NCBI RefSeq assembly: GCF_009674825.1
Contig: NZ_WKJH01000024.1
Span: 310,001-374,000, forward strand
Source of the DNA: Maribacter luteus
GTDB lineage: Bacteria; Bacteroidota; Bacteroidia; Flavobacteriales; Flavobacteriaceae
DNA: 64,000 nt
Direction of reading: 5' to 3'
Shown: piece by piece, positions 54,801-63,463 of the stretch
How positions within the stretch are numbered: position 1 is the first letter of the stretch
Layout of the letters: each line of letters starts with the position of its first letter
Notes under the pieces: generated by a model
Told to the model about the DNA's origin: nothing
Database searches by the model: none
Seen by the model: the letters and a program-made list of their open reading frames with translations, nothing else
Program-made: the position numbers and the translations under genes

Positions 54801-55869
54801 ACAGGACAATGGTCTAGGTCTTGCGAAAGAGGATATTGCACATCTTTTTGATCGTTTTTATCAAGTTGACAATGAGTCGTCTACAAAACAACCAGGCACA
54901 GGGATAGGTCTTTCACTGGCAAAGGAATTTGTTGAATTGATGAATGGTACCATAGCAGTTGAGAGTACCTTGGGAAAAGGAAGCACCTTTATAGTGCAAT
55001 TGCCCGTTACCAATAAAGCAGTGAAAACTGCTGACTCCAAAGTTACGGTTGAACCGCCGACCAAAGCCGTTACCCCAATCTTGAAAAAAGAACAAATACC
55101 ACTTCAGAAAGAAGCGACCAACTTACCATTGGTTTTGATTATTGAGGACAATGTGGATGTGGCCCATTATTTGGAAACCTGTCTCAAGGAAAAGTACCAA
55201 ACCAAACACGCTTTAAATGGTGAAGAGGGTATAAAGATGGCCTTTGAGCATATGCCAGATATTATAATTTCCGATGTAATGATGCCGGGTAAAGACGGGC
55301 TAGAAGTCTGTGCAACATTGAAATCCGATGAACGTACAGACCATATCCCCATCATACTGCTTACCGCTAAGGTCACCACAAAAGATAGACTTACGGGCCT
55401 TACCCATGGAGCAGATGCATATTTGGCAAAACCCTTTATTAAAGAGGAGTTATTCACTCGCTTGGATCAATTGATTCTGGTACGTAAAAAATTGATCGGC
55501 AAACTGGAGAAAAATGGATTGGCTTCTTTGTTAAAAGAAAAAGTTGAAAACCCACAGACCAAATTTTTAAAGGAGGCCATCAAAGTAATTCACAATAATT
55601 TGGACGATGGCCAATTTGGCCCAACACAATTGGCCAAAGAACTGCATTTTAGTGAATCTCAAATCTACAGGAAACTAAAATCGATTACGGATAAATCCAC
55701 CGCGATATTCATTCGTTCTGTTCGTCTACAGAAAGCGAAAGAGCTCATCCAAACTACACAAAAAACAATCTCTGAAATTGCTTATGAAGTAGGTTTTAAC
55801 GATCCTTCCTGGTTTAGCAGGGCTTTTAAGGAAGAATTTGGCTCCTCTCCTAGCGACATACATAAATAA
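51808..55869 (+). CDS. Hybrid two-component system sensor/regulator (HTCS)
   Basis: This 1353-residue one-piece signalling protein has a signal peptide (about 1-35). A periplasmic Reg_prop beta-propeller pair (about 45-690) includes motifs like GAIWVGSDNGLSRID. A Y_Y_Y domain (about 695-765) is followed by a transmembrane segment (WWAYLIYGLGAIALVSLLIN). HisKA has phospho-acceptor His849 in NITHEFRTPL. The HATPase has NLLSNAIKFT and GTGIGLSLAKEFVELMNG. The receiver has phospho-acceptor Asp1156 (ISDVMMPGKDG). The protein ends in an AraC-type HTH (about 1265-1353). In Bacteroidota these proteins sense oligosaccharides and activate neighbouring utilisation genes. No SusC/D pair is adjacent here, so the target may be the secreted-protein cluster that follows. 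Confidence 0.95.
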   Translation: MEKSKNSRVFYFKSQVGQLLLLLLFTISSITDVISQDKQISKSKFTPNQIWEEGLPYIKNYTSDDYKSSPQNWGFTEGSNGFIYAGNTSGILQFDGSTWDSYKLKNGSLVRSLAQGEKEKIYYGGVHELGYLQPNDIGEMQVHSLVENIPQEYQNFEDVWTTLVFNGNTYFTSDKYLFRWNGEKFKIWESKEKFGFAFNINNTLYIESKGVGIHKINGESLELISNGDILKNNTSKIDVMLPNDANNILFATASDGLLLFNGNNLIPFNKESNEVFSKHRIYKAFTLSNGDYAFATTTSGLYIVDKNDGVIKKRLGKKEGLISDVLFSVFQDSSGAIWVGSDNGLSRIDWSSPFRSFNSFNGLNERVRSVSYHNNKFLVDSKGLHQLVLTGNNNEPHFKKIDGFKRSIKYIVPYNNELLAFDSEHIYTIDGKGKAHLLKLQDWALTSLVLSQVDPTKMYAGTLQGKLFECSFLNKKWSVKPILEIDGGIEGIVEEKNGNLWLQTYFKGLYHAKLKHEDSVTEFYLKKYDTLSGLPTLTYNFPYQFNDKTFVTTQEGMYFFNKENQSFEMDSLLTKQYHSSVDAFGFMGLDKRGAIWQTVRAGFENKIYKLSENQLTELNEYKIFKDFSTYSMEFLEDIVLFTGPKGVLLYNQNKERTYKKNLSTKLRKIWINNDSLIYAGTNLNKNKEIEIPFKTNNLKFEYALPFFVKSETNSYQTILEGFDNEWSAWTSQTKKDYTNLPEGNFTFRVRSKNIFDKIGNEDTYSFTVLPPWHRSWWAYLIYGLGAIALVSLLINWRSKELQRQNENLENLVAARTTEIRHKNELLNQQTEQLVELNESKTKLYSNITHEFRTPLTVILGMAETLKTNVQHKSFDGADTALEMIRRNGKNLLQLVNELLDLAKVESGSMELKLVQTDVVPFVKYLSESFHSLAESKKINLTVYSEIETLEMDIDVNKVASIIANLLSNAIKFTSTNGKIIVHLNRVTEADKILFSIKVQDNGLGLAKEDIAHLFDRFYQVDNESSTKQPGTGIGLSLAKEFVELMNGTIAVESTLGKGSTFIVQLPVTNKAVKTADSKVTVEPPTKAVTPILKKEQIPLQKEATNLPLVLIIEDNVDVAHYLETCLKEKYQTKHALNGEEGIKMAFEHMPDIIISDVMMPGKDGLEVCATLKSDERTDHIPIILLTAKVTTKDRLTGLTHGADAYLAKPFIKEELFTRLDQLILVRKKLIGKLEKNGLASLLKEKVENPQTKFLKEAIKVIHNNLDDGQFGPTQLAKELHFSESQIYRKLKSITDKSTAIFIRSVRLQKAKELIQTTQKTISEIAYEVGFNDPSWFSRAFKEEFGSSPSDIHK

Positions 55870-56027
55870 CTGATTATAAGCTTATTATAATCCAACAATG
55901 TATTGTTATGCAATAATGGTACAAGGTTATTCTTCCCGATTCATAATTACTACATGTGATTGAAAAAATGGTTCAAGCCTTATAAACCATACCACAATAC
56001 ATTAGCCCTAACATTAAAACTGGGGTT

Positions 56028-57866
56028 ATGAAAACAATCATTTTATTTTGGAAACGTACGTACAAAACCAACGTATTCATTTATTGTTTATTGGTACTTT
56101 TAATGGCTGGCTGCAGTAAAGATGATGCGCCTGCAACTCAAGAAATTATAAAAAGTGCAGAGAATGAACTCATAAGCTTTACATTTTTAGCCAGTCAAAA
56201 TACCGATATAGAAACCGATGTTAGTGCCAACATCAATATAACATCTAACACCATTACGGTTAACTTACCTAGTGATACTCCGGTAACCGCTTTGACACCG
56301 TCTATTATAGTTTCTCCAAAAGCAACTATCAATCCAAAAGGAATACAGGATTTTACAGATGCCGTTACTTATACGGTTACGGCTGAAGACGGTACAACAA
56401 GAAGTTATTCCATCAGCACTAGCAGTAAGAGTAGTGCGAAACAGATAACCAGCTTTGTATTTCTCTTGACCAATAACCCAATTGACGTGAATGTAGTGGC
56501 CACCATAGATGAAGAAAACAAGACCATCACCGCAGCAATGCCACCGAGCACCGACCTCTCTGGCCTCTTACCCGAAGTGCAACTATCAGAGCTGGCAACC
56601 ATAGACCTTACCGCTGCACAAAATTTCACTGGGCCTCTTGAATACACAGTAACTGCTGAAGATGGTAGTACCACGGTATACAATGTAACCATAACCGCAC
56701 TTTTAACCCAACGACAAATATTACAGGCCATTTTAGATACCAACCCTGGCAATACATTGTCCTGGAATCTACAAAACACGGCAGATTTAGATGCTTTGAA
56801 TGGTGTTACCACAAATACGGAAGGGAAAATTATAAAACTCAGATTGGACGCTAACCTAATTTCAATACCCCCAGAAATAGGGCAATTGATAGATTTAGAA
56901 GATTTGAATATAGCAGAAAACCAACTTACTTCAATTCCAAAAGAAATAGGACAATTGACCAATTTAACACGCCTTCATTTAGGTGATAATCTACTTACGG
57001 CAATACCTGCAGAAATCGGGCAATTGATAGATTTATCATCTTTGGTTTTAAATCAAAACGAACTTACTGAACTGCCTCCTGAACTGGCACAATTGACCAA
57101 CTTAAAAGACCTGGGATTAGGTGATAACCAATTTACTTCGGTACCTCCAGAAATATGGAAATTAATAGGATTAGTAAGTTTAGATTTATCGAAAAATCAA
57201 CTTACTTCTCTGCCTAAGGAGATTGGGCTACTGACCAATTTAGCATGGTTAACTTTAAGAGATAACCAGCTTTCAGAACTGCCACCTGAGATCGGCTTTC
57301 TTATTAATTTGGAAATTTTAAATATTGTAAGAAACAACTTAAGGACAATTCCAATTGCAATACTCAATTTATTGACCTGGAACAATACCAGTATGGAGCT
57401 TTCACTTGATGCCGGTATTGAACTGGGAAATTCCCAAAAAGACGCCCTTATCAGTATATATAGCGCTAACCCTGGTAATACTTTAGGTTGGGGGGTAGAT
57501 AATTTTCCTGAAGTCTCGTTCCATTCTAATGGCGATATAAAGGGTATTACCATGAATAATAAAAAACTTACTAGAATACCAGAAAATATTTCGGCTTTAT
57601 CAAGATTAGAAAACTTTAATGTAAATAGTAACAATTTAGACAATCTACCTGCTGAACTAGGCGCTATAAGTTCCTTAGTAGTTATAACTGCTGCCAGTAA
57701 CCAACTTAATACAGTTGCGCCAGAGTTAGGACAGCTAAACAATTTAGCCTTACTAAGTATAACCAACAACCCCATGACAAGTATACCACAAGAGGTTTGT
57801 GATCTGCAAATATCTAATGGTGGTATACTAACCATTTTAACAGATACAGGAGAGGGTTGTAACTAA
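56028..57866 (+). CDS. Leucine-rich-repeat lipoprotein with two DUF5018-like domains
   Basis: This 612-residue protein has a lipoprotein signal with cysteine at about 29 (MAGC). Two tandem Ig-like domains (about 45-130 and 135-225), each ending in YTVTAEDGTTRSY or YTVTAEDGSTTVY, are of the DUF5018 type. About twelve leucine-rich repeats follow (about 250-600) with the pattern LPxEIGxLxxLxxLxLxxNxLxxLP, in two blocks separated by a linker that repeats 'ANPGNTLGW'. It is surface exposed and probably binds protein or glycan. It lies 158 bp after the HTCS gene. Confidence 0.9.
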   Translation: MKTIILFWKRTYKTNVFIYCLLVLLMAGCSKDDAPATQEIIKSAENELISFTFLASQNTDIETDVSANINITSNTITVNLPSDTPVTALTPSIIVSPKATINPKGIQDFTDAVTYTVTAEDGTTRSYSISTSSKSSAKQITSFVFLLTNNPIDVNVVATIDEENKTITAAMPPSTDLSGLLPEVQLSELATIDLTAAQNFTGPLEYTVTAEDGSTTVYNVTITALLTQRQILQAILDTNPGNTLSWNLQNTADLDALNGVTTNTEGKIIKLRLDANLISIPPEIGQLIDLEDLNIAENQLTSIPKEIGQLTNLTRLHLGDNLLTAIPAEIGQLIDLSSLVLNQNELTELPPELAQLTNLKDLGLGDNQFTSVPPEIWKLIGLVSLDLSKNQLTSLPKEIGLLTNLAWLTLRDNQLSELPPEIGFLINLEILNIVRNNLRTIPIAILNLLTWNNTSMELSLDAGIELGNSQKDALISIYSANPGNTLGWGVDNFPEVSFHSNGDIKGITMNNKKLTRIPENISALSRLENFNVNSNNLDNLPAELGAISSLVVITAASNQLNTVAPELGQLNNLALLSITNNPMTSIPQEVCDLQISNGGILTILTDTGEGCN

Positions 57867-57966
57867 AATAGTCTATTCAATAATACTCCTAGGTTTTGCA
57901 AGAATAGTTCAAGAGATACACGGAGTATGTTCTTATAATTGTTTCACAACTTAAACGGCAACAATA

Positions 57967-58569
57967 ATGAAACCAAGAAACACCATTAAATACGCTTTGA
58001 CCACCCTTATGATAATTGTTCAAACCTTCCTAATACAGGCCCAAGCAAAACGTGATAAAAAGTTGATTCATAAGGCGGTGGATAAAACTCAAACCTTATT
58101 TTTTGATGAAGCAGATGCCATCTTCGGAAAAAGAACTGAGGTTGAAAAGGCATACCCCAAATTCAAGATTACAGGTAAGTTAAAAACAATTAACATATCT
58201 AAAAAGTTGAATGAAGGTGATAATTTAATTTATAAATTAAAATCTGGGCATACCTTAAATGCAACTGTAAAAAAAGGAAGGATAATTAAATTTAGTAAGG
58301 TTGTTGACGGAACATCAACAACCCTATTTTCTACCAGAAAAAACAATACACAGACTTGTTTTAATTGTACAGAACTTTGTCTTAATCCTGTAGATAGTGA
58401 TTCACAGGATTGTTGGACTATTTGCGAAATGGTTGATTGTTCAAAAGACTTCAATGCTCAAATTAAAGGTAAGCTTGCCCCAACATTAAAATCAGCCCCA
58501 TCACCTGCAGGGCCAATTCCCATACCCTATCCAAATAGCTCAAAGTTGGATCGTTCGAACCCGTTTTAA
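57967..58569 (+). CDS. Secreted protein of unknown function with a six-cysteine knot-like segment
   Basis: This 200-residue protein has a signal peptide (1-26, ending IQAQA). Residues about 35-125 are mixed alpha/beta without a known domain. A cysteine cluster (TCFNCTELCLNPVDSD and DCWTICEMVDC, six Cys within about 30 residues) follows and could form three disulfides. The C-terminus is Pro-rich. I do not recognise it. It lies 90 bp before the next secreted protein. The cysteine segment may be the functional module. Confidence 0.7.
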   Translation: MKPRNTIKYALTTLMIIVQTFLIQAQAKRDKKLIHKAVDKTQTLFFDEADAIFGKRTEVEKAYPKFKITGKLKTINISKKLNEGDNLIYKLKSGHTLNATVKKGRIIKFSKVVDGTSTTLFSTRKNNTQTCFNCTELCLNPVDSDSQDCWTICEMVDCSKDFNAQIKGKLAPTLKSAPSPAGPIPIPYPNSSKLDRSNPF

Positions 58570-58658
58570 CCCCAAATAAATGCTTGCACACCAACAATCA
58601 ACATCTATACGAGGGTAGTCATAATTCATATAATTCTTGAACAAATACATCTAAAACC

Positions 58659-60293
58659 ATGAAAACTACAACGATATTAAAGTTAAAAAGAAACCTAATC
58701 GGTTTGTCCATAGGCATTCTGGCATTAGCATTCAGTTCTCCACTACAATCCCAAGTTGTACGGGACCACAGAACAAAAAAAGAGACCGACCCCTATACCA
58801 GACTAAAAAACGAAGCTAAAAAAACGGCTGTACAAAAATCCCGAATGTCCCCGATTGAGATTTCCCAAAACGACCCTAATTGGAAAGGAAAGACAAAGGC
58901 CGCAATTAAGTTCGTTCCCTTTAAACTCGAAGATAAAAAAGGCAATCCCATTCCACCCAATAGAAAGGTTACCCTAAAAAACGGCAAAGTAATCACTGCG
59001 CTACAGTTATTGAATGAAACCAATGCCCTTGAAAAAAAGCTGAACAGCAAAGGGTATAGCCTTAGAATCAATGATGAAAAGGTCGTTTCCAGAACAGTAA
59101 CGGACACCAAGTTTTTAGATGGCAGAAGGTCTTTGGCCCCTAAATCCATAGGTGCCTTCAAAAAAGAAGCGGAAGTCAAAAAATTCATGAGTTTAGAACG
59201 ACAGGTGCAAGTGGCTGGCCCATCATTCAATGGAAGGTCACAAATGCTTACGCTAAAACCATATAGCAGCTATACCCAAAGTGAGCGGGACCAAATAAAT
59301 AAGTATGATTTTTCCAAGGTATCCGGAAAGGTCATCGCTCAAAAAACCACAAAAAGGCGACCTTTTAAAGATTTTAGGACCAAAAGAATAGGCAACCTGG
59401 CAAAACTCTATGAAATCAACAAAACGAACAATAAAAATTGGGGCTTTGGCAATCCCGATACCTTTAGAGCCAATCTAGAAGGTTCAATAACCCGTTTTGC
59501 GAAAATTTATCCATTTGACCCACAAAACACGGCCAATAACAAGTCTGAGTTTAGGGTAAAGGCTACAAGCAAGGCAACAGGCTCACTTTTAGGGAAATCC
59601 ATAGACATCCTTAATGCAAGTTGTCAATTCCATGCCCCCTCAAACGTGTCTAAAAAAATGAGTGCCACAATTTCGGTAAAAGCATTGGAGATGAACCTTT
59701 TTCCTCCAAAATCTACCACTTTTTCACAGCAAAAATCATTTTCTAAAACCTATGGTAGATCTTTTGATAAATCTTTTCCTTTAAGAGTACCAATTTTGCC
59801 AGGACTAGATTTTGTGGGCCTTATAGGTGTAAAAGGCGAAGTAGGATTTGAATATGAAGCAAAAATTGAAAGAACTGTAGCCTCCGTTCATGCCAAGCCA
59901 TTAATTGATCTAAAAGTCTACGGCGAAGGCGGTCTTAGTCTTATAGGGGTCTTCGAAGGCGGTGTAGAGGCAGAATTAACCTTTATTAAAGGTGAATTAG
60001 ACTTAAATGCATTCGCAGGCATATTCAGTCAAAATTCTGAAAACATCGTAGTAGGTGTTAATCATTATTTTGGATATGACATTGAAATTTTAAGTGGCAC
60101 AATAAGCGCTTATGGTGAAGCCTGTTCCCCAATAGATATTCCTTTTATCGATGACTGTTATCGCAAAGAACATGAATTGTTTAAATGGGATGGTTTTAAA
60201 GATTCGGGAACTATTACTGAAGGAGGTTTTGAGCCATTTACATTAAAAAATATTGCAAAATATGATGAAACCCCAGTTTTCACCCAAGAATAG
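58659..60293 (+). CDS. Secreted beta-rich protein of unknown function
   Basis: This 544-residue protein has a signal peptide (1-32, ending LQSQ). The N-terminal half (about 35-270) is basic and largely charged. The C-terminal half (about 270-530) is beta-rich with long amphipathic strands: GVKGEVGFEYEAKIERTV, HAKPLIDLKVYGEGGLSLIG and VFEGGVEAELTFIKGEL. The alternating pattern suggests a large open beta-sheet or barrel that could line a lipid cavity or interact with a membrane. The stop codon is 6 bp before the next gene, so the two are co-translated. There is no family assignment. Confidence 0.72.
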   Translation: MKTTTILKLKRNLIGLSIGILALAFSSPLQSQVVRDHRTKKETDPYTRLKNEAKKTAVQKSRMSPIEISQNDPNWKGKTKAAIKFVPFKLEDKKGNPIPPNRKVTLKNGKVITALQLLNETNALEKKLNSKGYSLRINDEKVVSRTVTDTKFLDGRRSLAPKSIGAFKKEAEVKKFMSLERQVQVAGPSFNGRSQMLTLKPYSSYTQSERDQINKYDFSKVSGKVIAQKTTKRRPFKDFRTKRIGNLAKLYEINKTNNKNWGFGNPDTFRANLEGSITRFAKIYPFDPQNTANNKSEFRVKATSKATGSLLGKSIDILNASCQFHAPSNVSKKMSATISVKALEMNLFPPKSTTFSQQKSFSKTYGRSFDKSFPLRVPILPGLDFVGLIGVKGEVGFEYEAKIERTVASVHAKPLIDLKVYGEGGLSLIGVFEGGVEAELTFIKGELDLNAFAGIFSQNSENIVVGVNHYFGYDIEILSGTISAYGEACSPIDIPFIDDCYRKEHELFKWDGFKDSGTITEGGFEPFTLKNIAKYDETPVFTQE

Positions 60294-60299
60294 AAAACC

Positions 60300-61955
60300 A
60301 TGAAAATCATTAGGAATTTAAGTATCATACTTCTTTTATGTCCATTTATTTATGGATGTAAAGGGAGTAGAAGTATGTCCATTTCAAAACAATCCCATTA
60401 TAAATACAGTGCAGAAAACTTTGGATATAGCAATATAGAAAAGCTCTATAATCCTGATTCCGTAAATGTAAAAACAACCTTTTTCAATAGTGAATCACTA
60501 CAGTATTTAGAAATGACCCTTCAGAGCGACTTAGAAAAATCAATACTAAAAAAAACTAAGGACAGTATGTTGATCTGTTATCAATTACAAAACCTGAAAC
60601 TGGATTTAAAAAACGAAGGAATTTCAATTGATCTACATCCGATTCTTAAAGAGTTGATAAAACCGGTATTCGTCTACACAGATGTTCATGGAAAAATCGG
60701 TGCTATAAAATTTGATGCTGGGGTATCTCAAATAGCAAGAGGTTTATACAAAGATATATTAAGTAGAATGCAATTTGTAAAACCATTAAAACAATCGAAA
60801 GATTGGAAAACTACCGAAGAAAACACCTTAGGAACCTATATCGCCGAATACCAAAATGTAGATTCCGATAGTTCAAATAGATTGTACAAGAAAAATGTAC
60901 TGGACTATTTAACCTACAAATCGAAAAATGAAAATCAAAAAATAAAAACCGATAATAATTCGACTATAGAAACTGATGCATCTGGGACTATTAAAAAAAT
61001 CAATATTTCAGAAGCCCAAATAATTGTTCGAAATAATGACACCTTAAGCATCTTAGGTTCTAAAGTTTCGGTCTGTATGAGTTCCGAAAAACAGGTGAAA
61101 AGCGTTGATATTGCCCATCTTTTAGTATTAGAAAACTCTAAAAATTACAGGCAAAAAACAACCTTAAGTGAGGCGTTGTCACATGAGAAAATAAAAGGTA
61201 CAGCATATAAAGGAACTTTAGGCTCGGATAATTGGGAGACCTTAATTCAAAAATTATCAAAAACCGAAAACTTAACTAACGCTTTAAAGGAAGATCTAAT
61301 ATTAAAGTTTAGAGCACTTTTTTATCTGCAGCCTGAGTATTGCAGTAAGGCTGTTTCTTTCCTTGATAATCAATTAGCTACTTCTAATGAGTTTGTTCTG
61401 CTCAGCAAAGCTTTATCAATTACTGAAACCCCTGGTGCTACAAATGCTTTAGCGATACTCATAGATAAGCGTAAAAGTAACGAAGAACTTATGGGAGCAT
61501 TGATTCCTGTACTAACAACCACTAAATATCCAACAAGCAAGGCTATTGAAGTTTTAAAAAAAATAGGCTTTAGTGAAAGTAAAACACTTGGTTATTTTAC
61601 AAAATCAATTGCGCAACTCGCATTAGGCGGCATGGCTAAAAATTTAGAACATTCCGATACTTTTAAATCCGAGACTCTGACAAATTATCTTATAGAAAAA
61701 ATGACATTGGAAAAAGACCCCCTTCAATATCTGTTTGTGCTTGGCAATACAGGTTCTCCTTTAGTATTTCCATATGTAAAATCATTGCTTGAAAACAAAC
61801 ATTCGTCTGAGGAAATAAAACTTGAGGCAGTTTCCGCTCTTAGTCTCATTGATGATGAAAAAGTGTCATCCTACTTAAAACAATTGATGCAAAATAAGAA
61901 TGTAGCTCTGAAAAACAAGGCAAAAGAAGTTCTTGAATTTCAGGGTAATAATTAG
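60300..61955 (+). CDS. Lipoprotein with vitellogenin-N-like architecture
   Basis: This 551-residue protein has a lipoprotein signal with cysteine at about 20 (YGC). The N-terminal part (about 30-280) is beta-rich, with YTDVHGKIGAIKFDAGVS and then W169 in DWKTTEENTLGTYIAEYQN. The C-terminal part (about 290-551) is an array of helical pairs with LGNTGSPLVFPYVKSLLENK and KLEAVSALSLIDDEKVSSYL, a HEAT-like superhelix. A beta-barrel that ends in a G-x-Y-x-x-x-Y segment followed by a superhelix is the layout of the vitellogenin/MTP lipid-transfer module. The resemblance is by eye only and needs a profile search. It could instead be a generic HEAT-repeat lipoprotein. Confidence 0.68.
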   Translation: MKIIRNLSIILLLCPFIYGCKGSRSMSISKQSHYKYSAENFGYSNIEKLYNPDSVNVKTTFFNSESLQYLEMTLQSDLEKSILKKTKDSMLICYQLQNLKLDLKNEGISIDLHPILKELIKPVFVYTDVHGKIGAIKFDAGVSQIARGLYKDILSRMQFVKPLKQSKDWKTTEENTLGTYIAEYQNVDSDSSNRLYKKNVLDYLTYKSKNENQKIKTDNNSTIETDASGTIKKINISEAQIIVRNNDTLSILGSKVSVCMSSEKQVKSVDIAHLLVLENSKNYRQKTTLSEALSHEKIKGTAYKGTLGSDNWETLIQKLSKTENLTNALKEDLILKFRALFYLQPEYCSKAVSFLDNQLATSNEFVLLSKALSITETPGATNALAILIDKRKSNEELMGALIPVLTTTKYPTSKAIEVLKKIGFSESKTLGYFTKSIAQLALGGMAKNLEHSDTFKSETLTNYLIEKMTLEKDPLQYLFVLGNTGSPLVFPYVKSLLENKHSSEEIKLEAVSALSLIDDEKVSSYLKQLMQNKNVALKNKAKEVLEFQGNN

Positions 61956-61994
61956 AAATAGGTTAAAAGGAAAGTAACAGAATTTTCGAAAACA

Positions 61995-63278
61995 ATGAAA
62001 AAGCTATTTATAATAATGATCGGCGTTTCTTCGATAGGTATAGTTACAGCACAAAAAGGAATAAGTATAAGTAATTTCATTGCTGAAAAGATATCCAGTT
62101 CAGAGCTCTTAATTTCAGTTGATTATAGTCTTACTAAAGAAACGGATTCAAAGGATATATTTATTCAGGCAAATCCAGTCATGAAAGATGGTAGATTTAT
62201 TTATAAAGAGGTTATTATTGATCGTCAACCTTTAGAAGCTAATAATCATCAGGTGAGTTTTAAAATCACCAAAAAACCCGGAGGGAAAGATTTTAGTAGC
62301 GAAAGCATTAGGGTATGTGTGACAACAAATAGAAGTATCCTTTTGTGCGAAGTGTTTCCATTTTCATTTATATGGAATGAGTTGGATGTTTCTACTGTAA
62401 AGATCGATTCATTTACCTCAAGTGAAACTCAAGTAGAAAAAGGAGAAACCGTGATACTTTCTTGGGAAACAGAGAATGCTTCAAAAGTAATGCTGGGGAA
62501 GTTTGGTGCAACAGATTTTCAAGAAGTACCGGCCAGTGGATCGAAAACTCTAGTTATAGATAAAACCTCTGCGTATGTGCTTATGGCAAGTCCTAAATCA
62601 TCAAAAGGGCCAGCACAAGTAGAAAGCAGCAAACTTCAAATTGAAGTTACTAATAACGAACTTGACATTGGGAGTTTTTATGCAAGTCAACCTACTATTC
62701 GAAGAGGTATTGAAACTAAGCTTTTATGGAATGTTTATAATGCCGATAAAGTCACGCTTAACGGTAAAGCAGTCGAGGTTTATGGAGATCTAATCGTATC
62801 ACCAACAAGTACTACGAGGTATACATTAAAAGCTCAAAAGGGCGATATTATTTTGGAAGAATTGCTAAGCATATATGTAACACCATTTGCTGTACCAAAG
62901 CTGTCCGACCCAATATATAGTTTAGAGATTTGTAAAAGAATTGAAACCAAAAATGGATATTCGAAATGTATTTCATCAGATGGTCCTTTTGCAACAGGAG
63001 ATGAAATTTATATCATGGCGCGATTTAAAAATCTTCCTAAAGGAAATTATTCAGTGAAACGAATAACGTATAGAGGCCTTTATTTTAAAGATAAATGGAC
63101 TAAAGCACATGAAGAAGAAGGCAGCTTCGACAATCCTGATAGCGGAGAACGCCTATTAACTTTTCTCATTGCCAATCTTGGTGAAGGGGCAAAAAAACTT
63201 AAAATAATCTTTAACGATAATAAGGAAACAAGTAGTGAGATTATTTATTGTATCGATTGTTCTCGCATGTGGGAATAA
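61995..63278 (+). CDS. Secreted protein with Ig-like repeats
   Basis: This 427-residue protein has a signal peptide (1-19, ending VTAQ). At least two Ig-like modules lie at about 130-215 (GETVILSWETENASKVMLGK) and 220-305 (GIETKLLWNVYNADKVTLNG then STTRYTLKA). The two share the LxWxxxNAxKVxL pattern. A separate C-terminal domain (about 310-427) contains a terminal pair of cysteines in YCIDCSRMWE. The repeats are typical of extracellular adhesion or scaffold proteins. It closes the run of secreted genes, 40 bp after the vitellogenin-like lipoprotein. Confidence 0.72.
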   Translation: MKKLFIIMIGVSSIGIVTAQKGISISNFIAEKISSSELLISVDYSLTKETDSKDIFIQANPVMKDGRFIYKEVIIDRQPLEANNHQVSFKITKKPGGKDFSSESIRVCVTTNRSILLCEVFPFSFIWNELDVSTVKIDSFTSSETQVEKGETVILSWETENASKVMLGKFGATDFQEVPASGSKTLVIDKTSAYVLMASPKSSKGPAQVESSKLQIEVTNNELDIGSFYASQPTIRRGIETKLLWNVYNADKVTLNGKAVEVYGDLIVSPTSTTRYTLKAQKGDIILEELLSIYVTPFAVPKLSDPIYSLEICKRIETKNGYSKCISSDGPFATGDEIYIMARFKNLPKGNYSVKRITYRGLYFKDKWTKAHEEEGSFDNPDSGERLLTFLIANLGEGAKKLKIIFNDNKETSSEIIYCIDCSRMWE

Positions 63279-63463
63279 ATTAAACTGATGGTGAGAACCA
63301 ATACAAACGGGACTTAAAAAAATTATAAATTAAACCAGATCTTGACCATTCACGAATACTGCTAGAGATTGCATGAATAGTGAAAACCCTTCTGATTTGT
63401 AATGGTTAACCTTGCAACACTTCCCCCATAGATATTTTTCAATTCTAAAAAGTACGGCTGATC

